Source: Mesorhizobium qingshengii (GTDB lineage Bacteria; Pseudomonadota; Alphaproteobacteria; Rhizobiales; Rhizobiaceae). Taken from it: a stretch of 64,000 nucleotides of DNA. Position numbers and translations under genes: made by a program. The stretch covers positions 1 to 64,000 of the forward strand of contig NZ_JAPFQA010000018.1 of NCBI RefSeq assembly GCF_027563465.1, read 5' to 3'. A model generated the notes under the pieces. The model saw nothing but the letters and a program-made list of their open reading frames with translations. It had not been told where the DNA came from and searched no databases. Below, piece after piece: positions 9,715-17,555 of the stretch (position 1 is its first letter; the number at the start of each line of letters is the position of its first letter).

Positions 9715-10461
9715 TCAGGGTTGCTCGCCGTTCCCGGGCTGGGGCGGCGGGAGCTGCCTGTCGGGCAGGCCCCGGGGCCCGGCTGCATCATTCGGCGGGC
9801 CGCCCCAGGGACCGGGGGGTGGTCCGTGTGGGCGCTCCGCCGAAGCGAGGATTTCGAGCTGTTCGGGGGTCAGCTTGGCGCGAAGTTCAGCGATCGCCTC
9901 TTTCAGCTTGCCGGCCGAAACCGCGCGGGCGGTGACGTCGTCCGCCAGCCTTTCCTGGAAGGCGAAGGCATCGGGCTTGCCGCCCGCCGCGTCAGGGCCT
10001 TTCGCCTCCGGCCCGCCAGGTCCGCCCGGACCGCCGGGTCCGTGATCGGGCCGTGGCGGCGAAAGCACGGCCTGCAACGCGCTGGTGTAGTCGCGCCAGG
10101 CGTCGAGCTGCTCGGTCCGCACGCCAATGCGGGTCTCGAGCGCGGCAAGCCGCGCCGCCAGCATGAATTCCGGCGGCGGCCCCATGCGGCGGGGGCCAAA
10201 GCCTTCCGGGCCAAAGCCTTCCGGGCCAAAGCCTTCTGGCCCAAAGCCTTGCGGACCATGCCGCATCGGCCCGTGCGGGCCGGGCCCGTTCTGGCCGAAC
10301 CAGGCCATCGGGCCGTGGTCCGGTCCATCCTGCGGGGCCCCATCCTGCAGGGCCATCATCGGTGGCGCGCCGCCGGGCGCGGCGGGATCGGGCTGCGCCG
10401 CCAGCACCGGATGGATGGCCGCGGCGGAAAACAGGCCGAGCGCGAGAAGTCTGCTTCGCAT
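9715..10461 (-). CDS. Secreted Pro/Gly-rich LTxxQ-type protein (Spy/CpxP-like)
   Basis: A 248-residue exported protein. The start chosen has AAAGGAAC upstream and gives a clean signal peptide ending AIHPVLA. A Gly/Pro-rich segment contains four tandem GFGPE units. Then comes a helical part (PEFMLAARLAALETRIG, then LKEAIAELRAKLTPEQLEIL), whose LTPEQ resembles the LTxxQ motif of the Spy/CpxP periplasmic chaperone family. It is divergent from a two-component system, the classical CpxP arrangement, so a role as periplasmic sensor-accessory or metal/stress protein is likely. The proline-rich tail is unusual. Confidence 0.75.
   Translation of the reverse strand: MRSRLLALGLFSAAAIHPVLAAQPDPAAPGGAPPMMALQDGAPQDGPDHGPMAWFGQNGPGPHGPMRHGPQGFGPEGFGPEGFGPEGFGPRRMGPPPEFMLAARLAALETRIGVRTEQLDAWRDYTSALQAVLSPPRPDHGPGGPGGPGGPEAKGPDAAGGKPDAFAFQERLADDVTARAVSAGKLKEAIAELRAKLTPEQLEILASAERPHGPPPGPWGGPPNDAAGPRGLPDRQLPPPQPGNGEQP
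10196..10255. repeat. Four tandem 15-bp repeats inside the secreted LTxxQ protein gene
   Basis: The unit ccaaagccttccggg occurs four times in a row (the last two with small changes) and encodes GFGPE repeats on the minus strand. Because units are whole codons, copy number can change without breaking the frame. This is a coding minisatellite and not a CRISPR, as there are no spacers. Confidence 0.9.
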
Positions 10462-10525
10462 GATGGTGTTCCTTTCTCTCATGCTTCGTATGACCGAGAG
10501 GATAGGAACCGTTTTTTTCCGCTTT

Positions 10526-10581
10526 GCTTCGGCGTGTTTCCCAAGGTTTCCAGAAAAAGGAGATTTGTTTCGCAATGTTTC
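10526..10581. promoter_or_regulatory. Phased GTTTC repeat array, candidate response-regulator operator
   Basis: GTTTC occurs at 10536 and 10546 and again at 10567 and 10577, each pair separated by exactly five bases (GTTTC-N5-GTTTC). A GCTTC lies in phase at 10526. The two pairs start 31 bases apart, about three helical turns. OmpR/PhoB-family regulators bind tandem direct half-sites with this ten-base period. The array lies between the secreted protein gene and the response regulator gene and so could control both. Confidence 0.65.
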
Positions 10582-10641
10582 CGGCGGCCCGCTGGCAACA
10601 TTGCGTTGCAATTTTCCATGCCGTTTGCCGGCGGCTCTCCC

Positions 10642-10647
10642 TATAAT
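10642..10647 (+). promoter_or_regulatory. -10 promoter box of the two-component operon
   Basis: TATAAT lies 28 bases before the response regulator ATG, a perfect -10 hexamer. No good -35 hexamer is seen at the usual distance, which would fit an activator-dependent promoter, with the GTTTC array just upstream. Confidence 0.5.
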
Positions 10648-10675
10648 CCGAAACCAACAGGCAAACGGGCGAGCA

Positions 10676-11404
10676 ATGCAGGTACAACCCCATATCCTTG
10701 TCGTCGACGACGACCGCGAGATCAGGACGCTTCTCGGGCGCTATCTCGATAGCCAGGGCTTTCGCGTCTCGGTGGCGGCGGACCGGCGCGAATGCGAGCA
10801 GAAGCTTGGGCTTGGCCAGTTCGACCTGCTGGTGCTCGACGTCATGCTGCCCGACGGCTCCGGCCTCGATATCTGCCGCGGCCTGCGCGACCGCAAGCCG
10901 CACATCCCGGTCATCCTGCTGACGGCGCTGAAGGAAGATGTCGACCGCATCATCGGCCTGGAACTCGGCGCCGACGACTATCTCGGCAAGCCCTTCAATC
11001 CGCGTGAGCTCACCGCCCGCATCCGCGCCGTGCTCAGGCGCTCATCGCCCGAGGACGCGCCCGTGGCGCCCCGCCCCCGCGCCTACCGTTTCGCCAGCTA
11101 CAGGCTGGAGCCCGACACCCGCAAGGTGACGGATGCGCAAGGGTTGGCCGTCGACCTCACCGGCGCCGAGTTCGACCTGCTGCAGGTATTCCTCGACCGT
11201 CCCGGCCGGCTTTTGTCGCGCGACCAGCTGCTCGACCTGACGCAAGGCCGCGAGCGCGATCCGCTCGACCGCTCGGTCGACGTGCTGATGAGCCGGCTGC
11301 GCCGCAAGTTCACCGAGACCGGCGACGGGCCGCTGTTCAAGACGGTGCGCAATGGCGGCTACCAGCTCACCGCGCGCGTCGAGACGGTGGAGGGCCACGC
11401 GTGA
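10676..11404 (+). CDS. OmpR/PhoB-family response regulator
   Basis: A 242-residue protein with a receiver domain (acidic pocket DDD at 11-13, phospho-acceptor D55 in LVLDVMLPDGSG, K105 in YLGKPF) and a winged-helix DNA-binding domain (LTGAEFDLLQVFLDRPGRLLSRDQLL, then DVLMSRLRRKF and VRNGGYQL). It is phosphorylated by the kinase encoded next and acts as a transcription factor. The start is supported by the proper N-terminus (HILVVDDD). It overlaps the kinase gene by four bases. The neighbouring secreted LTxxQ protein is the likely target. Confidence 0.95.
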   Translation: MQVQPHILVVDDDREIRTLLGRYLDSQGFRVSVAADRRECEQKLGLGQFDLLVLDVMLPDGSGLDICRGLRDRKPHIPVILLTALKEDVDRIIGLELGADDYLGKPFNPRELTARIRAVLRRSSPEDAPVAPRPRAYRFASYRLEPDTRKVTDAQGLAVDLTGAEFDLLQVFLDRPGRLLSRDQLLDLTQGRERDPLDRSVDVLMSRLRRKFTETGDGPLFKTVRNGGYQLTARVETVEGHA

Positions 11405-12639
11405 ACTCGCTGCGGCGTCGCCTCATCCTGCTGCTGGTCGCTTCGATCGTCGGCGTCGTCGGCCTGGCGACCGCCGCCGTCCTCAGCGTCCGGGGCGGAG
11501 GACCGCCGCCGGAACTGACCGTGCCCTGGGTGGCCCAGCAGATGGAACTCGTGATGCGGCTGCCTGGCCCTTTGCCGGACGTTCTGCGGGTCGAATTCAC
11601 CGATCATCCGGCGGGCGGCAAGGTGGCCGGGCCGGAAACGGCGATGCTCGGCGACATCCTGCGCCGCCGGGGCTTCGACGTTGCGGCCATCGTCAGCGAC
11701 AGGGTGGACAAGCCAGGCCAGATCGCATCGGTGCGCCTGCCCGACGGCCGCTGGGCGATCATGGAAGTTCCCCACATCGACCCGCCCAGGCGCGAATGGC
11801 TGGTTCTCGCCGGCTGGATCTCGCTGATCGTGGCCGGCGCCACGGCCGTCTCGGTCTATTTCACCTCGGTGCTGATCCGGCCGCTCGAGATGCTGGAGGC
11901 GGCCGTCTCCAAGATCGGGTCGGATGGCGTGCTGGCCGCGGTGCCGGAGGTGGGATCGGCCGAGGTCAAGGCCACCGCCCATGCGCTGAACCAGCTCTCG
12001 TCGCGGCTGCGAACCGCCATGGAGAGCCGCATGCGGCTGGTCGCCGCCGCCGGCCACGATCTGCGCACGCCGATGACGCGCATGCGGCTGCGCGCCGAGT
12101 TCCTCGACGACGAGCGCGACAAATGGCTTCACGACCTCGACGAGCTCGACCGCATCGCCGACAGCGCCATCCGGCTGGTGCGCGAGGAGGTCAACCAGGA
12201 TGCCGTCGAACCGGTCGATCTGGACAAGATAGTGCGAGACATCGCGGCCGAGATGGTATCGCTCGGCCATGTCGTGGCGATCGGCCATCTGGACGCGGTT
12301 TCGGTGCGGGCCGGCGCGCTCGGCCTGCGCCGGGCGCTCCGCAACCTGATCGTCAACGCCGCCACCCATGGCAAGGCGTGCCGCATCGACCTTGCCGTGG
12401 CCGGCGGCCGCGCCGTGCTCACCATTTCCGACCATGGACCGGGGATCCCGCAGGAGCTCTTGAACAAGGCGTTCGAGCCCTTCTTCCGCGTCGATCCCGG
12501 CCGCCTGCAATCCATCCCGGGCGCCGGGCTGGGCCTCGCCATCGCCAAGGAGATCATCGAGCGCTACGGCGGCACCGTGACGCTGGAAAACCGCAAGGGC
12601 GGCGGGCTGGCCCAGACGGTGGTGTTCGCGGCTGTGTGA
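11401..12639 (+). CDS. Sensor histidine kinase
   Basis: A 412-residue membrane kinase starting at GTG in the four-base overlap GTGA with the response regulator. Two membrane helices (about 8-30 and 137-158) bracket a periplasmic sensor loop of about 105 residues. A HAMP segment follows, then the HisKA box with His219 in AAAGHDLRTPMTRM, and an HATPase domain with N (RNLIVNAATHG), G1 (SDHGPGIP) and G2 (GAGLGLAIAKEI) boxes. It senses an envelope or periplasmic signal, probably together with the divergent LTxxQ protein. All catalytic boxes are intact. Confidence 0.94.
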   Translation: MNSLRRRLILLLVASIVGVVGLATAAVLSVRGGGPPPELTVPWVAQQMELVMRLPGPLPDVLRVEFTDHPAGGKVAGPETAMLGDILRRRGFDVAAIVSDRVDKPGQIASVRLPDGRWAIMEVPHIDPPRREWLVLAGWISLIVAGATAVSVYFTSVLIRPLEMLEAAVSKIGSDGVLAAVPEVGSAEVKATAHALNQLSSRLRTAMESRMRLVAAAGHDLRTPMTRMRLRAEFLDDERDKWLHDLDELDRIADSAIRLVREEVNQDAVEPVDLDKIVRDIAAEMVSLGHVVAIGHLDAVSVRAGALGLRRALRNLIVNAATHGKACRIDLAVAGGRAVLTISDHGPGIPQELLNKAFEPFFRVDPGRLQSIPGAGLGLAIAKEIIERYGGTVTLENRKGGGLAQTVVFAAV

Positions 12640-12656
12640 GCTGGCGCCTCACCTCC

Positions 12657-12706
12657 CCCTTGTGGGGGTCCGAAGGACGGGCGAGACCCGTGGCTCGCCC
12701 CGGCAG
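12657..12706. repeat. Dispersed 50-bp intergenic repeat, copy 1
   Basis: This stretch matches 14641-14690 with one mismatch in 50 bases. Its core (acgggcgagacccgtggctc) contains an imperfect hairpin. It lies between the kinase gene end and the coiled-coil gene end. Similar G/C-rich repeats are scattered between genes in this window. Confidence 0.85.
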
Positions 12707-12781
12707 GGTGCCCAGGCGAAGTCGAGAGACGGCGACCGGGAGCGAAGCGACGTCGCGGGAACCTTGGAATGGCGAAGCCGG

Positions 12782-14230
12782 CTACGGCGCCGCGCGGAGG
12801 TTCCTGCGGATGCGCCGCCTGCCCGTTGCACGTGCTTTCTCCGCCACCACGCCGGCAATCTCGACCACGCCGCCCTCGCGCGGTCTGCCGTTGGTGGCCT
12901 TGTGGAGTCGCTCGTAGGGCAGCAATTCCTTGATCCGGGCATTGAGTGACGCGATTTCGGCCCTGAGGTCCTCGCATTCCTGCCTCTGGACATCGAGCTG
13001 TATCTGTTCCGATGCCTGTTGCAGCGTAAGCTGTGAAAGGTTGGCGTTCACCTTCGAAAGGCTCATCTTGTCGTTTTCGCTCTCATGGGCGAGAGCAGAC
13101 AATCTTTCGTCGGCGATCTTCTTTTCGGCCAGGGTTTCGTTCAATTCAGTCTTGAGCCTGGCGATTTCGCTGGCGGCCTCGCTGTTCTCGTTCGAGGCCT
13201 GCTCCAGTCGCGATTGCAGGTCCTGGATTTCCGAACGCAACCCGCGCATTTCCGCCTGACTGCGAGCCAGTTCGGCTTCCCTGTCGCCTTCCGTCATGCG
13301 GGCCGCTTCGGCTGTTTCCGACAGCTTCGCCTGTGCGGCCTCGAGCGACTTCTGAAGCCGCATCTCCTCTTTCTCGCTCTTGCCGAGCGCGGCCAGCAGT
13401 TCCGCAAGCCGCGCTGCTTCGCTGGCATGGACCGTCGAAAGCTCGTCGAGCCTGTGGCGCGCCTGGGATTCCCGCTTCAGCGCCTTGTCGAGATCGAGCG
13501 ACAGGCTGACATGCTTTTCCCGCAGCATCTTGCTCTCGCGCAAGCGCCTGTTGGCCTCGACCGTTCTGGCGGTCAGCCGCTTGGCGATGTCGCCGAACTC
13601 CGCCTCGCGTCTTGCGCTCGCATTGGCTGTCTCCACGAGTTCCAGCCTTACCGCGGCAAGCGCTGCACGAAGCGCCTCCCTGTCCTGAACCAGGCTTGTC
13701 TCGCGCTGTTGCAGCACTTCGTAGGCGCCTTCACGCTCACGCAGTTTTCTCGTCGTGTCGTGCAGATTTTCCAACAGCGTTCTTTGTTCCGCGCCCAGGC
13801 CGGCATTTGCAAGCTCCAGCTCGTTCGCGCGAAGAATGTCGCTGTGGAGGATGTTGAGGAATTCGCGCGTCAGGTGGTGTGAGGTCGCGATCTCCGAGAG
13901 CTTGCCGTTGATCTCCTCGAGATACTCCCTGGCATCTTGGAAGAGCCCCTCAAAGGCACTCAGCGCAGCCAGCCGGGTCTGGGTATGGGACGTCAGTCGC
14001 GGCGCGGTTTCGGGGCTGTCCGTATTGTCCGCACCATCCGGATTTGCCGCGTTCGCTTCAGGCGGCGAAACGTCAGGTCCTGCTGAGGGATCCGGGACAT
14101 CGTCGCTCTTTGGCGGTGCCCCGCCATCGGCGCCGAAATCCGATTTCAGCGCGTCCGCCAGATCGATCTGCAAATCCTGGAATGTCTTGTCTACGTCTTC
14201 AGCACGCTTGATCAAAGCCTTGAAGTTCAT
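12782..14230 (-). CDS. Long coiled-coil protein of unknown function
   Basis: A 482-residue protein. An acidic and Pro-rich low-complexity region (about 35-75) is followed by an almost unbroken coiled coil from about 85 to 440, with regular Leu/Ala heptads and many Glu, Arg and Gln. It ends in a basic tail (RRRIRRNLR). No ATPase or membrane segment is seen. The shape resembles bacterial intermediate-filament-like or scaffold proteins such as crescentin, but the assignment rests on coiled-coil content only. It is near the cell-division genes minCDE on the same strand and has a CtrA-like site before it, hinting at a cell-cycle or morphology role. Confidence 0.8.
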   Translation of the reverse strand: MNFKALIKRAEDVDKTFQDLQIDLADALKSDFGADGGAPPKSDDVPDPSAGPDVSPPEANAANPDGADNTDSPETAPRLTSHTQTRLAALSAFEGLFQDAREYLEEINGKLSEIATSHHLTREFLNILHSDILRANELELANAGLGAEQRTLLENLHDTTRKLREREGAYEVLQQRETSLVQDREALRAALAAVRLELVETANASARREAEFGDIAKRLTARTVEANRRLRESKMLREKHVSLSLDLDKALKRESQARHRLDELSTVHASEAARLAELLAALGKSEKEEMRLQKSLEAAQAKLSETAEAARMTEGDREAELARSQAEMRGLRSEIQDLQSRLEQASNENSEAASEIARLKTELNETLAEKKIADERLSALAHESENDKMSLSKVNANLSQLTLQQASEQIQLDVQRQECEDLRAEIASLNARIKELLPYERLHKATNGRPREGGVVEIAGVVAEKARATGRRRIRRNLRAAP

Positions 14231-14265
14231 GTCCGAACTCCTTCACTCGTCACCAAACCCGGTAC

Positions 14266-14281
14266 TTAACGTATTGCTAAC
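14266..14281 (-). promoter_or_regulatory. CtrA-like site before the coiled-coil gene
   Basis: On the plus strand the bases read TTAA-N7-CTAAC, one base away from the alphaproteobacterial CtrA consensus TTAA-N7-TTAAC. It lies about 36 bases upstream of the coiled-coil gene start. This is a weak match taken alone. Confidence 0.35.
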
Positions 14282-14466
14282 ATAACCCTACATCCACTGA
14301 TTGCGTAGGGGAAGCCCCCCATTGGGGGCGGTAGTTATGGGACATTTGGGGGTTTGGATGCTGCGAGCAACCATGCCGCGGCCATGGAAAAGCTTGGGTT
14401 CCTCGCCCCACGGATGTGGGCAGGGCAATCGCATATAGGTGGGCGGGGCTTTCGCTCTACGATTAA

Positions 14467-14606
14467 CCCCCACCCCTACCCCCTCCCCACAAGGGGGAGG
14501 GAGACTTCCGTTGGCGCTGACATCGGCAGGTTGCCGACGTTTTGACGCCGGGTAACAGCGCGCGGCAGCATTCCCTCCCCCTTGTGAGGAGGGTTAGGGT
14601 GGGGGT
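14467..14606. repeat. Inverted pair of G/C-rich intergenic repeats
   Basis: The element at 14467-14503 (around cctccccacaaggggg) returns as its reverse complement at 14573-14606, about 70 bases apart, so the whole could fold into a large stem-loop. A third partial copy is at 14848-14869, just after the minE stop. The region 14231-14874 holds no gene that I can see, only repeats, including 'cttgggttcctcgcccc' near 14395. Confidence 0.75.
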
Positions 14607-14640
14607 CTATCTTCGTAAGAATCCATATGCGATCGCCCTG

Positions 14641-14690
14641 CCCTTGTGGGAGTCCGAAGGACGGGCGAGACCCGTGGCTCGCCCCGGCAG
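14641..14690. repeat. Dispersed 50-bp intergenic repeat, copy 2
   Basis: Matches 12657-12706 at 49 of 50 positions in the same orientation. It lies in the gene-free stretch between minE and the coiled-coil gene, so the two copies frame that gene. Confidence 0.85.
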
Positions 14691-14874
14691 AGGACCGCAG
14701 GTCCGGGTGGGGGTGCCGGCGCCGACCCCCACCCCGATCCGCTTCGCGGATCGACCTCATGCCGGGTCCCCGCTGCTTCGCAGCGTCCCGGCGTTCGCTG
14801 GCCTTTCATCGTGCCACCGGCACGATGAATTCGCCACGCGGATCGACCCTCCCCACAAGGGGGAGGGTAAAAAC

Positions 14875-15147
14875 TCACCCCGCCATCGCCAGCGGCCTGG
14901 CGCTCTTGTTGGGGATCTGGATGTCGATTTCCAGCGTCGACATGGTCTCGCCGCGGTCCATCGAGACCTGGAGGTAGTCCTGGTCGATCTGCACGTGCTT
15001 GGCGATGACGGCCATGATCTCCTCGCGCAGGATGGAGACGAGGTCGGGCTGGCTGCGGTTGCGGCGCTCATAGGCGAGCAGCACTTGCAGCCGCTCGCGC
15101 GCCACCGGCGCGCTGGAGCGCCGCTTGAAGATGTCGAGCAGGCTCAT
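14875..15147 (-). CDS. minE: Cell division topological specificity factor MinE
   Basis: A 90-residue protein with an N-terminal membrane-targeting helix (MSLLDIFKRR), the MinD-binding segment (ARERLQVLLAYER) and the C-terminal dimerisation domain ending in a strand LEIDIQIP. It drives MinD off the membrane and so restricts MinC activity to the cell poles. The ATG overlaps the minD stop by four bases. Length and order (minC, minD, minE) are normal. Confidence 0.96.
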   Translation of the reverse strand: MSLLDIFKRRSSAPVARERLQVLLAYERRNRSQPDLVSILREEIMAVIAKHVQIDQDYLQVSMDRGETMSTLEIDIQIPNKSARPLAMAG

Positions 15148-15959
15148 GCCGCCCTCCTTCCCAGAAGACGATCGAGGAAACCCTTGCGTTCGAAGGGCAC
15201 GACGACCGGCAGGTCCTCGCCTTCCAGCCGCCTTGCGGCGTCCAGATAGGCCTTTGCGGCCGCGTTGAGCGGCTCCGACAGCGTCACCGGCGATCCGAGG
15301 TTGGAGGCCCTCAGCACATCCTGGCTCTCGGGAATGATGCCGAGCAGCGGCGTCGACAGGATTTCCAGCACGTCGTCGATGGACAGCATCTCGCCACGCG
15401 CGGCGCGCGCCGCGTCATAGCGGGTGACCAGCACGTGCTTGGCGATCTGCTCGCCCTGCTCTGCCCTCAAGGTGCGGGCATCGAGCAGGCCGATGATGCG
15501 GTCGGAATCGCGCACCGACGACACTTCCGGATTGGTGACGATGACCGCCTCGTCGGCGAAGCGCATGGCGAGCTGCGCGCCGCGCTCGATGCCGGCCGGG
15601 CTGTCGCAGAACACGTAGTCGAACACCGAGCGCAGCTTGTCGATGACTTCGCCGACGCCCTCCTCGGTCAGCGCGTCCTTGTCGCGCGTCTGCGAGGCCG
15701 GCAGCAGGAACAGCGTCTCCACCCGCTTGTCGCGGATCAGCGCCTGCGACAGCTTGGCCGAGCCCTGGATGACGTTGACGAGGTCGAACACCACGCGCCG
15801 CTCGGCGCCCATGATCAGGTCGAGGTTGCGCAGGCCGACGTCGAAATCGACAAGCGCCACCTTCTTGCCGGTCTTGGCCACGGCCGCACCAAGGGCCGCC
15901 GTCGAGGTCGTCTTGCCGACGCCCCCCTTGCCCGAGGTGACCACCACTACCTTGCCCAT
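15144..15959 (-). CDS. minD: Septum site-determining ATPase MinD
   Basis: A 271-residue deviant-Walker ATPase: GKGGVGKTTSTA near residue 10, the DFDVGLRNLDLIMG box, switch CDSPAGIE and a C-terminal amphipathic helix (ERKGFLDRLLGRR) that anchors the ATP-bound dimer to the membrane. It recruits MinC to inhibit FtsZ and is released by MinE. It overlaps minE by four bases and follows minC after 75 bases. Confidence 0.97.
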   Translation of the reverse strand: MGKVVVVTSGKGGVGKTTSTAALGAAVAKTGKKVALVDFDVGLRNLDLIMGAERRVVFDLVNVIQGSAKLSQALIRDKRVETLFLLPASQTRDKDALTEEGVGEVIDKLRSVFDYVFCDSPAGIERGAQLAMRFADEAVIVTNPEVSSVRDSDRIIGLLDARTLRAEQGEQIAKHVLVTRYDAARAARGEMLSIDDVLEILSTPLLGIIPESQDVLRASNLGSPVTLSEPLNAAAKAYLDAARRLEGEDLPVVVPFERKGFLDRLLGRRAA

Positions 15960-16034
15960 TGAAAAGCCTCCATTGTTGTTTGTTGTTGGACGGGCGGCTC
16001 CTTGCCGGCCGCCCAGAATCGGTCGAAACGACTG

Positions 16035-16841
16035 TCAGCTCAGCGGCGCCACACGCAGGCTCTCGCCGTCGAGAAACGCCTGCACCGGCTTGCCGCGCGA
16101 AACGCCTTCCATCTCCTCGGCGGTGACGTACCAGCCGTCGACCGCCAGCAGCTCGGCCTCGTTGCGGCGGCAGAAGATGCGCGCGCCCTTGTTGCCCAGC
16201 GCACCGGCCGAAGCGCGCCCGCGCAGCGTGCCATAGACATGGATCGAGCCGGCCGCGATGATCTCCGAACCGGACGCGACCGAGCCCAGCACGATGACAT
16301 CGCCATGCGGATGCACGATCGCCTGGCCGGAGCGGATCGGCGACTTGATCATCAGCGTGCCCGATGCCTCCTGCTGCGGCTCGCTTTCGCCCGCTTTGCT
16401 TGCGCCAGCCTTGCCGTCGCGGGCTGCATCTTCGCGGGCTCCCACAGTGTGTTCCGGCGCCTTGCCCTCGGCCTTGTCCGAAACCTCCGCCCTCGCCTTG
16501 CGGCCGGGCAGCAGGCCGTCGGTCGTCGCCTCCTTGGCGCCGACCAGCGGCGGCGGCAGTTCGGCGCCGAGCGAGGCCCCTTCGAGCTCGATGGCATAGA
16601 TGCGGATGCCGCGCGTCGCCAATTCCGCCACCAGCGCCGCGATCTCGCCTGGCTGCGGCTTCAGCGTGTTGAGATCGAGCAGCACCGGGCGGCCGGCAAA
16701 ATAGCCGGGCGAGTTGCCGATCCAGTGGTCCAGCCCCTCCAGCCAGGCCGCCAGGGGCGCCTCCGGCGTCAGCGTGAAAGCGACGAAGGAGCGGGCGCGA
16801 AAGCGAATGGATTTGGCCTCGAGGGGAGCGGCAAAGGTCAC
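16035..16841 (-). CDS. minC: Septum site-determining protein MinC
   Basis: A 268-residue FtsZ inhibitor. The N-terminal domain (about 5-105) is followed by a linker rich in Ala/Lys/Glu (about 115-160). The C-terminal beta-helix domain carries the typical GQAIVHPHGDVIVLGSVASGSEI and AGSIHVYGTLRGRA motifs and binds MinD. First gene of the min operon on this strand, and a CtrA box lies about 45 bases before its start. Confidence 0.95.
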   Translation of the reverse strand: MTFAAPLEAKSIRFRARSFVAFTLTPEAPLAAWLEGLDHWIGNSPGYFAGRPVLLDLNTLKPQPGEIAALVAELATRGIRIYAIELEGASLGAELPPPLVGAKEATTDGLLPGRKARAEVSDKAEGKAPEHTVGAREDAARDGKAGASKAGESEPQQEASGTLMIKSPIRSGQAIVHPHGDVIVLGSVASGSEIIAAGSIHVYGTLRGRASAGALGNKGARIFCRRNEAELLAVDGWYVTAEEMEGVSRGKPVQAFLDGESLRVAPLS

Positions 16842-16885
16842 GGCTGGCGAATCCTTACTGATAGGTAAACGCTAGCGAGGGAATG

Positions 16886-16901
16886 GTTAACGAATGGTTA
16901 A
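16886..16901 (-). promoter_or_regulatory. Perfect CtrA box upstream of minC
   Basis: The bases read TTAA-N7-TTAA on the plus strand, and on the coding strand TTAACCATTCGTTAAC, the full CtrA consensus TTAA-N7-TTAAC. It lies 46 to 60 bases before the minC start. In Sinorhizobium meliloti the cell-cycle regulator CtrA has been reported to control minCDE, so the site is expected biologically. The rest of 16842-17199 holds no recognisable gene. Confidence 0.75.
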
Positions 16902-17199
16902 TGAGGGGGGGGTGGGGTGAGGGTGGAACGCAAGGTTCATGACAGCCGCGCGCAGGCGACGGCGGCGAACAAATTCGACAGCTTCTCGATGGTTTGGGAA
17001 GCCTCGCAAGGCATGACCTGACGCGATCATCCCTCTGCCTCCAGCAACGCTACTTACAATCATAGCGCCCGCCCAGCGCGACGGATATCAGCGCAAATTG
17101 TCGAAAATAATCGTGTGTGACTCTCCGCCGAATACTTGCGAAACGTCATGCGCCGCGCAATGTTGTCGGCGGGTGGGTTTATTGAAAAGTGGGGGAATA

Positions 17200-17472
17200 G
17201 TGAAGCGTACTGTTTTGACAATATCGGTGCTGGCCAGTCTCGCGGGATGTGCCACACCGCCGGACAAGATATCGGGGATTCCAAATTCCGGCCCCTGCAC
17301 GCAGGCCGACAAAGAGCGCCTCGCCGTCATTTCAAATCAGCAGAACAAGGCTGCGACCGGAGACGCGTTAGGGGTGTTCCTGATCGGCGTGCCGGTCGCG
17401 TCCATGTCAGGCGGTGACCACGAAGCCGAGATCGCCATTCTTAAGGGGCGCTGCGGCCCGCCGAAAACTTAG
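17200..17472 (+). CDS. Small lipoprotein, unknown function
   Basis: A 90-residue protein starting at GTG with GGGGGA just upstream. A short basic n-region and hydrophobic stretch end in lipobox LAGC (Cys19). The mature part has two further cysteines (GPCTQADKERLAVIS and GRCGPP) and a Gly/Val hydrophobic segment near residue 55. It is likely anchored in the outer or inner membrane. No function is recognised. It lies just left of the AT-rich ABC-3C island and is probably part of the host backbone. Confidence 0.7.
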   Translation: MKRTVLTISVLASLAGCATPPDKISGIPNSGPCTQADKERLAVISNQQNKAATGDALGVFLIGVPVASMSGGDHEAEIAILKGRCGPPKT

Positions 17473-17555
17473 GGCCCAAAGACCACTTCGCTTGAAATCG
17501 TTAGCCTGGCATTTAGGTGCGATAGAATCTCTAGACCGTTTAACGGGACCTCGCT

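Noticed and set aside
10196..10255. Possible CRISPR-like repeats
   Set aside because: The units are directly adjacent without spacers and encode a protein repeat.
16902..17199. tRNA or small gene in the stretch between minC and the lipoprotein gene
   Set aside because: No cloverleaf, T-loop consensus or supported frame could be found.
17200..17472. Lipoprotein as a fourth gene of the ABC-3C system
   Set aside because: It has an 83-base gap, base composition closer to the left flank and no known link with such systems.
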